Shown here: positions 7,628-15,570 of the stretch, in pieces | Numbering within the stretch: position 1 is the stretch's first letter | How the letters are laid out: every line of letters begins with the position of its first letter | Assembly (NCBI GenBank): GCA_001513155.1 | Contig: LFSR01000055.1 | Location: 1-62,109 of the forward strand | Source: Syntrophomonas sp. DTU018 | GTDB lineage: Bacteria; Bacillota; Syntrophomonadia; Syntrophomonadales; Syntrophomonadaceae | DNA length: 62,109 nt | Reading direction: 5' to 3' | Made by a program: the position numbers and the translations under genes | Notes under the pieces: generated by a model | Seen by the model: the letters and a program-made list of their open reading frames with translations, nothing else | The model's database searches: none | What the model was told of the DNA's origin: nothing

Positions 7628-9106
7628 ATGTCTAATTTTCTGAGTTTGGAAATTGGCAAGCGCTCTATAATGACCCATCAGACTGCTCTGAGTGTTACCG
7701 GGCACAACGTTGCTAATGCTAATACTGCCGGGTATACTCGCCAGGTAGCCAACCTGGTAACCACCCGCCCATACTATACCCCTACTCTGACCGCCAATTC
7801 CGGGGTGGGGCAACTGGGAACCGGGGTGGAAGTAGCCACTCTGGAACGGATACGGGATTCCTTTTTAGACGGGCAGATTCGCAATGAAAATAAAACTCTG
7901 GGTTACTGGGAGGCCATATATGATACCCTGGCCAAAATTGAGGTTATCCTTAATGAGCCATCCGAGAACGGACTGCGTACGGTTATGGACCAATTCTGGG
8001 AATCCTGGCAGGACCTGTCGGCCCATCCGGAAAACGAATCAGTACGGGCAGTGGTGGTCCAAAGAGGTGCGGCTTTGGCGGATGCTTTTAATCATATTCA
8101 CAAGCAGCTTACCGAACTCCGTGAGGATGTAAATGCTTTTGTGCAGGTCAAAGTGAATGAAATCAATTCTATTGCCCAGCAACTGGCTGACTTAAATCAG
8201 CAGATCCTATCAATCACCATTGCCGGTAAGCAGCCCAATGATCTTCTGGACAAGCGGGATTTGCTCCTTGATGAATTGAGTAAAATTGTGTCTGTGACTG
8301 TTAACTATGACCAATATGGCATGGTATCTGTACAGATGGGTGGAAGGCCCCTGGTGCAGGGCAATGACCATGCGCTTTTAGATTTAAAAGCCGATACCAA
8401 GGGAATGTTCCAGGTAATCTGGGCTGATACGAAGGCGGTGGCGCGCATTGACGACGGTGAACTGAGGGGACTGCTGGATGCCCGGGGAGCCACGGAATTG
8501 GATGCATCACCTTCGATTTATAAAGAAATTATTCCTAATATGATTGATAAGTTGAATGAGCTGGCGAAAGCGATAGTACTGGAAACTAACAGTGTTCACA
8601 GGAACGGTTATAGTCTTACCAATGAAACCAACCTCAACTTTTTTAATGAACCAACTAGTGCTTCTGATGGTTATCAATGGGCAGCTATGATCCAAGTGGA
8701 TAACGCCATTTACAATGATCCCAAGAAAATTGCGGCTGCTTCAGAAGAGACCTGGAAAGATGGTGTTGAGAGTAACTTCGGAGATGGAAGCAATGCCCTA
8801 AAAATCGCCCAACTAAAACATACTCTTATAATGGGAGGCACCACAACCACCGATGACTTCTGGCGCTCTATTTGTGCTCAAGTGGGGGTCATGGCCCAGG
8901 AATCCGTGCGCATGGTCCACAACCAGGAGATTCTGCTCAATGAATTGGAAAACAAGCGCCAGTCGGTATCAGGGGTGTCCCTGGATGAGGAAATGACCAA
9001 TATGATTAAATTCCAGCACGCCTATAATGCGGCTTCCCGTTATATTACTGCCATCGATGAAGCTATTGAAGTGATAATAAACCGCATGGGCCTGGTAGGG
9101 AGGTAG
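7628..9106 (+). CDS. flgK: Hook-associated protein 1 (FlgK)
   Basis: A 492-residue hook-filament junction protein. The N-terminus (FLSLEIGKRSIMTHQTALSV followed by THNVANANTAGYTRQ-type sequence, here GHNVANANTAGYTRQ) is the flagellar rod/hook signature. The C-terminus (SGVSLDEEMTNMIKFQHAY, ASRYITAIDEAIEVIINRMG) is the matching D0 helix. Length fits the shorter FlgK class. A good gagaggatgcagt ribosome site precedes ATG 7628. It is exported unfolded by the flagellar type III system with FlgN as chaperone, and lies 6 bp from flgL. Confidence 0.95.
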   Translation: MSNFLSLEIGKRSIMTHQTALSVTGHNVANANTAGYTRQVANLVTTRPYYTPTLTANSGVGQLGTGVEVATLERIRDSFLDGQIRNENKTLGYWEAIYDTLAKIEVILNEPSENGLRTVMDQFWESWQDLSAHPENESVRAVVVQRGAALADAFNHIHKQLTELREDVNAFVQVKVNEINSIAQQLADLNQQILSITIAGKQPNDLLDKRDLLLDELSKIVSVTVNYDQYGMVSVQMGGRPLVQGNDHALLDLKADTKGMFQVIWADTKAVARIDDGELRGLLDARGATELDASPSIYKEIIPNMIDKLNELAKAIVLETNSVHRNGYSLTNETNLNFFNEPTSASDGYQWAAMIQVDNAIYNDPKKIAAASEETWKDGVESNFGDGSNALKIAQLKHTLIMGGTTTTDDFWRSICAQVGVMAQESVRMVHNQEILLNELENKRQSVSGVSLDEEMTNMIKFQHAYNAASRYITAIDEAIEVIINRMGLVGR

Positions 9107-9112
9107 ACTTAG

Positions 9113-10006
9113 ATGATACGCATTACCAATAACATGCTGGTGAACGATTTAAAGCGCAATTTGAACAATAACATGATCAATTTTGATAAATACCAGCGCC
9201 AGCTTGCTACCGGACGCAAGATAAATTTGCCTTCCGATAACCCGGCTGGTCTGGTCAAATCCCTGCGCCTGCGCACCAACCTGGTGGAAGGCGAGCAGTA
9301 TTTGGCCAATATTAATGAGGGTATCAATTTCATGGAAACCACCGATGCAGCACTGGATAATTTAAGTGCTATCCTGCAGAGGATTCGGGAATTATCCGTT
9401 AACGCTGCTACCAGCACCAATGATGACAGTGCCCGCAGAGCTATTGCCGATGAAATTCGCCAGTTGACCGAACAGATAGTACTGGTAGCCAATACCACCT
9501 ACGGCACCAAGCATATTTTTGCAGGTAGTAATGTTACCCAGCCTCCTTTCCAGGAAGGAGTCTGGACGGGCAACAATGAGGCGCTGGAGCTGGAAATTGG
9601 TGTGGGGGTAAAATTGACTATTAATCTGACCGACGAAACTATGAAGAACTTTTTCACCGGCGATGGAACTGTTCCAGGTATAATACAGTTTTGTAATGAC
9701 TTGGCTGATAATATTGAAAAAGGTGTACTGGATCAGGTAGATGCGGCTCTGACTACCGCTGATAAATTGATAGATAACCTGTTGGCGGCTCGGTCCACCA
9801 TTGGAGCTAAAATTAACCGATTGGAACTGCAGCGGAGCCGATTGGAATCCACTCAGGTTTCCTATACCAGTTTGCTGGCCCAAAATGAAGATGCGGATAT
9901 AGCTGAAGTCATAATGAATCTGAAGATGCAGGAAAGCGTATACCAGGCATCGCTGGCTGCGGGAGCCCGGATAATTCAGCCCAGCCTGGTGGATTTCCTG
10001 AAATAA
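9113..10006 (+). CDS. flgL: Hook-associated protein 3 (FlgL)
   Basis: A 297-residue flagellin-like junction protein. The N-terminal coiled coil begins MIRITNNMLVNDLKRNLN and includes QRQLATGRKINLPSDNPAG, the FlgL version of the flagellin D1 motif. The C-terminus (LNRLELQRSRLES-type helix, then EVIMNLKMQESVYQASLAAG) closes the D0/D1 domain. FlgL joins FlgK to the first flagellin subunits. It is translationally close to flgK and followed 15 bp later by the YviE gene. Confidence 0.94.
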   Translation: MIRITNNMLVNDLKRNLNNNMINFDKYQRQLATGRKINLPSDNPAGLVKSLRLRTNLVEGEQYLANINEGINFMETTDAALDNLSAILQRIRELSVNAATSTNDDSARRAIADEIRQLTEQIVLVANTTYGTKHIFAGSNVTQPPFQEGVWTGNNEALELEIGVGVKLTINLTDETMKNFFTGDGTVPGIIQFCNDLADNIEKGVLDQVDAALTTADKLIDNLLAARSTIGAKINRLELQRSRLESTQVSYTSLLAQNEDADIAEVIMNLKMQESVYQASLAAGARIIQPSLVDFLK

Positions 10007-10021
10007 TTTAGGGGAGATATT

Positions 10022-10582
10022 ATGCAGCTGCAGATGAGATCGCAATTGGCTTTAATTGGCCTGGAAATCAGCAAGCCATTTTTACACCTGCGCACCACTA
10101 GGCCGCAGATAAATCTGCAGATCAAAAAACCGGAATTGCGTATCCATTCACCCCGACCTGAGCTGCATATTGATCAAACCCAGTGTTTTGCCGATGCCGG
10201 CAAGAGGACTCCTTCGGATTTTGCCGCGTATTACGCGGAGATGGCCTGGTCAGATTCCATGGAGGGTATTGCCCGCCGGGCTCAGGAAGGGGACATGCTG
10301 GCTCAAATCCATAAAGGTTATACCATTGAAAAATTAGCCGCGCAGAACTTAGGGGAAATTGCTGATTTCAATGTTACTGCTATTCCCAAGCAACCGCCTC
10401 GTGTTTGGTTTGATACCTATCCGGTTCAGTTTGAATTTGACCCAGGTTACGTTGAAACCCGGTTGCAGATGGGAACAGTGGAAGGGAACCTGCAATGGGG
10501 CAAAGTAAACATATACCTTCGCCAGAAGAATTATTTGGAGATAAATTGGGTAGAAAACAACAAAGTCGATTTAATTGCATAA
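10022..10582 (+). CDS. yviE: DUF6470 (YviE-like) flagellar-locus protein
   Basis: A 186-residue protein recognisable by an N-terminal run of repeated short strands (PQINLQIKKPELRIHSPRPE), the FADAGKRTPSDFAAYYAE segment, and the tail KVNIYLRQKNYLEINW. Homologues lie between flgL and fliW in Bacillus and clostridia. Function is unknown; placement suggests an export or assembly role. ggggag precedes ATG 10022. No signal peptide or membrane segment is seen. Confidence 0.78.
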   Translation: MQLQMRSQLALIGLEISKPFLHLRTTRPQINLQIKKPELRIHSPRPELHIDQTQCFADAGKRTPSDFAAYYAEMAWSDSMEGIARRAQEGDMLAQIHKGYTIEKLAAQNLGEIADFNVTAIPKQPPRVWFDTYPVQFEFDPGYVETRLQMGTVEGNLQWGKVNIYLRQKNYLEINWVENNKVDLIA

Positions 10583-10600
10583 AGTTTAAACTCACATATG

Positions 10601-10709
10601 TGTCATTGTTGCGAAAATAACTGCGCTGTGTCATCGCAAGGAGCGAAGCGACGTTACTATTCAAAGACCTCTTATGTGTCATCGCGAGCGCGCAGCGCGT
10701 GGCGATCTC
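10601..10709. repeat. Two REP units between yviE and fliW
   Basis: The units run tgtcattgttgcgaaaata..., then tcatcgcaaggagcgaagcgacg and tcatcgcgagcgcgcagcgcg...gcgatctc. Both belong to the interspersed family seen across the window. They split what is otherwise a compact flagellar operon by about 170 bp. Confidence 0.8.
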
Positions 10710-10751
10710 AACGCAATCGAATCTTCATCTTCCGCCAAAGGAGGAACCCTC

Positions 10752-11210
10752 ATGCAAATTCAAACCAAATACCTGGGCACCGTTGATGTGGAAGAAAACC
10801 AGATATTCCGCTTCCCCAAGGGAGTGCCTGCTTTCGAAGACCACCAGCAATTCGTATTCCTTCCTTTTGATGATGAGGGAATCTTCTTCTATATGCAGTC
10901 CCTTAAAGATGCCGATTTATGCTTTATAACCTGTGATCCCTTCCGGTTTTTCCCGGACTATCAGATTGAGTTGGATGATCAGAACTGTGAGTTATTAGAG
11001 GTCAATGGCCCCGAGGACATCGCACTGCTGACCATTCTGACCATACCGGAAGATTTTCGCCAGACCACTGCCAACCTGTTGGCGCCGGTGGTTATAAATA
11101 CCCGTGCTAATTTGGGACTTCAGTTTATCCCGGATAATTCCGATTATACTACCAAGCACCCTATTTTCCCCCCAAGTCAACAAAAAAATGCTGCCGGAGA
11201 GGGGAAATAG
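10752..11210 (+). CDS. fliW: Flagellar assembly factor FliW
   Basis: A 152-residue protein with the family signature FPKGVPAFEDHQQFVFLPFD near the N-terminus and LTIPEDFRQTTANLLAPVVINT toward the end. FliW binds CsrA and also flagellin. When flagellin is exported, freed FliW removes CsrA from the flagellin mRNA. ATG 10752 is chosen because aaaggagg lies 7-8 bases upstream; upstream codons run through a REP unit and are not coding. It abuts csrA with a 2-base gap, the standard fliW-csrA pair. Confidence 0.94.
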   Translation: MQIQTKYLGTVDVEENQIFRFPKGVPAFEDHQQFVFLPFDDEGIFFYMQSLKDADLCFITCDPFRFFPDYQIELDDQNCELLEVNGPEDIALLTILTIPEDFRQTTANLLAPVVINTRANLGLQFIPDNSDYTTKHPIFPPSQQKNAAGEGK

Positions 11211-11212
11211 TT

Positions 11213-11470
11213 ATGCTGGTACTTAGCCGCAAAAAAGGACAGAGCATAGTTATAGGAGACAGTATAGAAATTACTGTCGTAGATGTCCAAGGGGATATGG
11301 TGCGTATAGGCATCAATGCTCCCCGGGAGATAACCGTCCACCGGCAGGAGGTGTTCCAACAGATTAAAGCCGAAAACCAGCAAGCCTTGCAGCAAAGCCA
11401 GGGCTTAGAAATAAAACTCCGCCAGTTAACCGAACTGAGCAAGAACATAGATAAAAAAGATAAGGCATAG
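11213..11470 (+). CDS. csrA: Carbon storage/translation regulator CsrA
   Basis: An 85-residue RNA-binding dimer with the classic N-terminus MLVLSRKKGQSIVIGD and the RNA-contact segment INAPREITVHRQEVF. A helical C-terminal tail follows, somewhat longer than in E. coli CsrA (61), as is usual in Firmicutes. It represses translation at GGA motifs; the likely target here is flagellin mRNA, whose leader holds several GGA sites (see 13516-13528 and 13611-13620). It is coupled to fliW just upstream. Confidence 0.95.
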   Translation: MLVLSRKKGQSIVIGDSIEITVVDVQGDMVRIGINAPREITVHRQEVFQQIKAENQQALQQSQGLEIKLRQLTELSKNIDKKDKA

Positions 11471-11487
11471 ATGCTTGATATCATTTA

Positions 11488-11522
11488 TGTCATTGCGAGG
11501 AGCGAAGCGACGTGGCAATCTC
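11488..11522 (+). repeat. Single REP unit after csrA
   Basis: This is a tgtcattgcgaggagcgaag-type unit ending caatctc, 17 bp past the csrA stop. A short ggaagct-tc-agcttcc hairpin follows near 11583-11598, without a T-run. Confidence 0.75.
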
Positions 11523-11623
11523 AGAAATCTGTTTTCATGTAAACCAAACTTAATTGCTGAGTCCTGTATAAGGGATCGTAGCGGAAGCTTCAGCTTCCTA
11601 CTCGACTAAAAGAGGTGATTATA

Positions 11624-13078
11624 ATGGCAAATATCAGTAACATCCGCTTCAGCGGCTTAGCCAGCGGTCTGGATACGGAAAGCATTGTCAAACAGCTTAT
11701 GCAAGTGGAACGCATGAAAGTCGACCGGTATTACAAGCAGAGGCAGACTCTGGAGTGGAAGCGAGAAGATTACCGGGAAATCAATACCAAATTACTGGCT
11801 CTGCGCAATTCAGTCTTTGATTTGAAATTACAGGGAACCTTTTTGGGCAAAAAAGTAACTTCCTCCGATGAATCCATTTTAAAAGCTACTGCTAATAACA
11901 CAGCTGTAGAAGGACGATTTGAAATAGTAGTGAAGCAATTAGCCAGGGGTGTAACCCAGGAATACAGCTATAGCGGTGATTCTGGCATTGTTGATGATAA
12001 ATTGCTCCAAGGAGGTACTTTTAAGCTTAACGGAGTGACCATCACTTTGGAAGAGGGAGACACTGTGGCCGCCATTGCGGCGAAGATAAACGCGGTAGCC
12101 AGCGAAACCAAAGTCAAAGCCACTTACGATACAGAAAAGAAAATGTTCTACCTGATGACCACCAATACCGGCAGCGAGGCCGCTATTACCATAACTGACA
12201 GTGAGTTTAGTGATGTTTCGTTTTTACAAGATTTTGCTTCTGCACCAGGGCAAAACGCTATTATAACTTTTAATAGCGGCATCGATATAGAATTTGCCTC
12301 TAACCAGTTTACCTTTAATAATATTAGCTTTGATTTAAGACGGGCTGATCCTAATACCACTGTTACTCTCTCCGTGGACAGCGATATTGACTCTATAGTG
12401 GACAAGATCAAGTCCTTTGTTGAAGTTTACAATAGCGTAATGGAGAAGATTAGTACCAAACTTACCGAGAAGAGGTATCGGGATTTTGAGCCGCTTACTG
12501 ATGAACAGAAAAGGGAATTGGAAGAATCAGATATAAAGCTATGGGAAGAAAAGGCCAGGAGCGGGTTACTGAGGGGGGACACCCTGCTTAACAGTTTATA
12601 CAGCAATATCCGCATAGCCGCTTCCAGTGCAATTGAAGGTGAAGGCAAATACCGCACCCTTAGTTCTATAGGCATTACTACGCTCTCTTGGTATGACCAG
12701 GGGAAATTGTATATAGACGAAAACAAGCTGCGTACTGCTTTAACTGAAGATTTTGACGGAGTAATAAAACTTTTTACCGCAACTCAGGACAATGACGGCA
12801 TTGATGGCATAGCCTCTCGTTTGTATAACGTAGTTAATAATGGCATGAAATCCATTACCAGCCAGGCTGGCTCTGCCGGCAGTGCAGTTGATCAGAGCTT
12901 TTTAGGCAGGCAGATCGATGACTTGAATGACCGTATTGACAGGATGGAGGATTACCTGACCAGAGTGGAGGAACGCTACTGGGCACAGTTCACCGCAATG
13001 GAATCTGCCCTCCAGCAGATGCAGAGTCAAAGCAATTGGCTTGCTTCTATGATGGGATCTTTGTCATCATCCCGGTAA
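11624..13078 (+). CDS. fliD: Flagellar filament cap protein FliD
   Basis: A 484-residue protein that caps the filament and guides flagellin polymerisation. The N-terminus IRFSGLASGLDTESIVKQLM is the FliD_N signature. FliD_C begins near VDSIVDKIKSFVEVYNSVM and ends with LNDRIDRMEDYLTRVEERYW and a Gln/Met-rich helix. ATG 11624 (agaggtg 7 bases upstream) is chosen over the in-frame GTG at 11615. In Bacillus fliD lies after flaG and next to fliS; here it lies before flagellin, a local rearrangement. Confidence 0.95.
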   Translation: MANISNIRFSGLASGLDTESIVKQLMQVERMKVDRYYKQRQTLEWKREDYREINTKLLALRNSVFDLKLQGTFLGKKVTSSDESILKATANNTAVEGRFEIVVKQLARGVTQEYSYSGDSGIVDDKLLQGGTFKLNGVTITLEEGDTVAAIAAKINAVASETKVKATYDTEKKMFYLMTTNTGSEAAITITDSEFSDVSFLQDFASAPGQNAIITFNSGIDIEFASNQFTFNNISFDLRRADPNTTVTLSVDSDIDSIVDKIKSFVEVYNSVMEKISTKLTEKRYRDFEPLTDEQKRELEESDIKLWEEKARSGLLRGDTLLNSLYSNIRIAASSAIEGEGKYRTLSSIGITTLSWYDQGKLYIDENKLRTALTEDFDGVIKLFTATQDNDGIDGIASRLYNVVNNGMKSITSQAGSAGSAVDQSFLGRQIDDLNDRIDRMEDYLTRVEERYWAQFTAMESALQQMQSQSNWLASMMGSLSSSR

Positions 13079-13121
13079 TCGGTCGAGCATAACCCATGTG
13101 ATGTTTAATGGGCGATTATAT

Positions 13122-13357
13122 TGTCATTGATGTGAAATAGCCTGCACCATGTCATGAAGTGGCTTGTATGTCATTGCTGTGAGAATAGCTCCCAATTGTG
13201 TCATTGCGAGCGCGTGGCAATCTCTATGGCAACTAACGGTGTGAGTTAACAGATCGCCACGTCGCTTCGCTCCTCGCGATGACAGGCTTAAGTTTTCATT
13301 TATCGTAGCCTGTTCTTCAGGTGATAATTGCGAGGAGCGTAACGACGAAGCAATCTC
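13122..13357. repeat. Composite REPIN cluster between fliD and flagellin
   Basis: The region contains a degenerate tgtcattgatgtg unit, a composite inverted pair at 13199-13284 with the loop tatggcaactaacggtgtga, and a third unit ending 13357 (gcgaggagcgtaacgacg). The composite lacks the tagcgcg heptamer found in other copies. No coding potential is seen in 13079-13627. Confidence 0.82.
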
Positions 13358-13445
13358 TTTTGTTTAATTGGAATTATTACCTATAGATATCGCTCCAAAA
13401 TCACAGAAATTAACCAAAAAACCTAAATAAACACATATTATAGTC

Positions 13446-13482
13446 ATTTATAACTATCGCCTTAACATCGATAGTTATAAAT
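13446..13482. promoter_or_regulatory. Perfect 14-bp inverted repeat upstream of flagellin
   Basis: The arms atttataactatcg (13446-13459) and cgatagttataaat (13469-13482) flank a 9-base spacer. It lies 145 bp before the flagellin start. It could be an operator, a transcript hairpin, or both. The right arm holds CGATA, as in sigma-28 -10 boxes, but no convincing TAAA box lies 16 bases upstream, so a promoter here is only weakly supported. Confidence 0.55.
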
Positions 13483-13515
13483 AATAGATGCACATAGCTT
13501 ATGTTAACCATCACT

Positions 13516-13528
13516 CAAGGAAAGGAGG
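13516..13528 (+). promoter_or_regulatory. Candidate upstream CsrA sites in the flagellin leader
   Basis: caaggaaaggagg holds two aagga motifs about 100 bases before the flagellin start, with no ORF following. A further caaggagga at 13612-13620 overlaps the real Shine-Dalgarno. Two spaced GGA sites, one over the ribosome site, are the known layout of CsrA control of hag in B. subtilis. Confidence 0.5.
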
Positions 13529-13627
13529 CTCAATTCACCGGTAATATAAGCATCTAGAGCATCTGCTGATCATTAATGCACCACCAGCATGGAAGCAGGT
13601 GGGAAAAATTTCAAGGAGGAATGCTTA

Positions 13628-14809
13628 ATGATAATTAACCACAACCTTATGGCTATGAACACCCATCGCCAGTTGGGAATCAACAATACGGCGACTTCCA
13701 AATCCATGGAGAAACTCTCATCCGGATTCCGCATCAACCGCGCCGGCGATGACGCTGCCGGCTTGGCCATCTCCGAAAAAATGAGAGGCCAGATTCGCGG
13801 TTTGAAACAGGCAATGAGAAATGCCCAGGACGGCATCAGCTTGATCCAGACCGCTGAAGGCGCCCTCAGCGAAACTCATGCAATCCTGCAGAGAATGAGA
13901 GAACTGGCTGTACAAGCAGCAACCGATACAAATACGATGACTGACCGGAAGGAACTCCAGAAGGAAATTAACCAGCTTCTGGACGAAATCGATAGGATCG
14001 GTAACAACACCGAGTTCAATACCCAGAAACTTCTTGACGGGACCTATTCAGACAAAAAAATCCATATCGGCGCCAATGAAGGGCAAAATATGGATATTAC
14101 CATTGGTGATATGAGAACTGATGTTTTGGGTGGCGGCTCAGCAACACATGCAACTGCTTCACTTGCAGGGGTAACCTTTACCGCAGTTGTTGCTGGGTCT
14201 GGTGGCAATGAAATTCAAGTGCAATTCGTGAATGCCGGATCTGGTAAAAACCTTACTGTAGTAGTTTCAGGTAAAACCATTACTGTAACACTGGAAACCG
14301 ATTCTGGTGGAAATATCACTAGCACAGTAGGCGATATTGTAAGTAAAATAAATGAGGATACTGGTGCAAGCGAGTTGGTAACAGCTAGTGGCTCAGGTAC
14401 GGCAACTGTGAGCGAAGGCAGCGTCACGTTAGCTGGCGGAAAAGACGCAGGAACTAGTAGCGGTAGTATTAGTTCTCTAAGAGTGGATGATGTTGATAAC
14501 GCTACAACTGGCGGTGTATTAACACAGTCTGGCGCTAATGCTGCCATAACCATCATTAACAGGGCGATCGAGCAGGTTTCCGCGGAACGTTCCAAACTCG
14601 GTGCCATCCAAAACCGCTTGGAGCACACTATAGCCAACCTGGGTACTTCTGCTGAGAACCTCCAGGCTGCTGAATCCCGGATCCGTGACCTGGATATGGC
14701 TGAAGAGATTATGGCATTCACCAAGAACAGCATCCTGCAGCAAGCAGCGACCGCTATGCTGGCTCAAGCCAACCAGCAACCACAGACTGTATTACAGTTA
14801 CTCAGATAG
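13628..14809 (+). CDS. hag: Flagellin
   Basis: A 393-residue filament protein. Conserved D0/D1 ends are clear: MIINHNLMAMNTHRQLG, EKLSSGFRINRAGDDAAG and MRELAVQAATDTNT at the N-terminus; QNRLEHTIANLGTSAENL, RDLDMAEEIM and QAATAMLAQANQQ at the C-terminus. The central ~110 residues (176-287) form a Gly/Val/Thr-rich beta domain ending in VTLAGGKDAG, resembling a domain I associate with phage virion proteins. ATG 13628 follows aaggagga. Export uses FliS; translation is likely FliW-CsrA controlled; glycosylation by the neighbouring Maf operon is likely. A strong terminator follows. Confidence 0.96.
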   Translation: MIINHNLMAMNTHRQLGINNTATSKSMEKLSSGFRINRAGDDAAGLAISEKMRGQIRGLKQAMRNAQDGISLIQTAEGALSETHAILQRMRELAVQAATDTNTMTDRKELQKEINQLLDEIDRIGNNTEFNTQKLLDGTYSDKKIHIGANEGQNMDITIGDMRTDVLGGGSATHATASLAGVTFTAVVAGSGGNEIQVQFVNAGSGKNLTVVVSGKTITVTLETDSGGNITSTVGDIVSKINEDTGASELVTASGSGTATVSEGSVTLAGGKDAGTSSGSISSLRVDDVDNATTGGVLTQSGANAAITIINRAIEQVSAERSKLGAIQNRLEHTIANLGTSAENLQAAESRIRDLDMAEEIMAFTKNSILQQAATAMLAQANQQPQTVLQLLR

Positions 14810-14829
14810 TAGCTTATCATTGATGTTCG

Positions 14830-14860
14830 TAGCGGGGGCTGCAGCTCCCGCTATATTTTT
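14830..14860 (+). terminator. Rho-independent terminator after flagellin
   Basis: A near-perfect hairpin pairs tagcggg (14830-14836) with cccgcta (14847-14853) around gctgcagc, followed by tattttta. It ends the flagellin transcript 20 bp past the stop. Confidence 0.85.
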
Positions 14861-14892
14861 ATCTGGCATTATTCACCAACCTGTTGGACCCC

Positions 14893-14920
14893 TAAAGAAG
14901 TAACCTTTACTTAACGATAT
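14893..14920 (+). promoter_or_regulatory. Candidate sigma-28 (SigD) promoter of the glycosylation operon
   Basis: TAAA (14893-14896), 16 bases, AACGATAT (14913-14920) matches the sigma-28 pattern TAAA-N14-16-GCCGATAW at all four -35 and six of eight -10 positions. It lies 41 bp before the first gene of the operon. Confidence 0.6.
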
Positions 14921-14960
14921 TACACATATAAATTTACGAAGACCTGGGAGGGACACACAG

Positions 14961-15557
14961 GTGCAGCTTATTATTGGAGAAGAATTAATCGAAGTTGACA
15001 ATACTGATGAAGGTATTGAACAACTTTTTGACACCATTGAAGAAAAAGCAGCTAATACACAACTGGTATTCAGCCACCTGATAATTGACGGAGTAGAAGT
15101 GTATGATGATTTCGCTGCTTATCTGCATAACAATCTGGCTAATATCCAAGTTGTAGAAGTACAGTTTATAAGCCTAAAAGAATACATGCAAGACATTTTG
15201 GTTTCCGCCAGTGAATACCTGCAAAGAGCTATTCCTGCAGTAGAGCAGTTGGCTGAGTCTATTTATGCTGAGATGGATACTAATACCTGGCAGCAAATCA
15301 GCCAGCTTATTGAAGGTATTCAGTGGCTTCACGATAGTTTTACAGCTATGGATAAACTACCAAATTTATCAAACCTGGTGAATGACTATGAACAGTGGAA
15401 CTTGTATTCTCAGGCACTTAATGAGTTGGTAGAAGTTGTCACCACAATTAGTGAACCGTTACAGTATACAGATCAGGTTAGTGTAAGCGATATTATATTG
15501 TACGAAATAAAACCAGCCATGGAAAAGCTTTATTCTAACTTATTATTGCTTATATAG
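14961..15557 (+). CDS. Unknown acidic helical protein, first gene of the flagellin-glycosylation operon
   Basis: A 198-residue, strongly acidic protein that I do not recognise. The first ~75 residues look alpha/beta (LIIGEELIEVDNTDEGIEQL, VFSHLIIDGVEVYDDF). The rest is amphipathic helix (YMQDILVSASEYLQRAIPAV, WQQISQLIEGIQWLHDSF). There is no signal peptide or membrane segment. GTG 14961 follows gggaggg at 8-base spacing. It lies behind a sigma-28-like promoter and 13 bp before maf, so it probably works with Maf, for example as a chaperone or adaptor that presents flagellin for modification. That role is inference from context and shape only. Confidence 0.7.
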   Translation: MQLIIGEELIEVDNTDEGIEQLFDTIEEKAANTQLVFSHLIIDGVEVYDDFAAYLHNNLANIQVVEVQFISLKEYMQDILVSASEYLQRAIPAVEQLAESIYAEMDTNTWQQISQLIEGIQWLHDSFTAMDKLPNLSNLVNDYEQWNLYSQALNELVEVVTTISEPLQYTDQVSVSDIILYEIKPAMEKLYSNLLLLI

Positions 15558-15570
15558 TGGGTGAATGCTA

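Noticed and set aside
13447-13474. Sigma-28 promoter for flagellin at the palindrome
   Set aside because: The -10-like ATCGATAG is acceptable, but the -35 position reads TTTA; kept only as a palindrome of unknown role.
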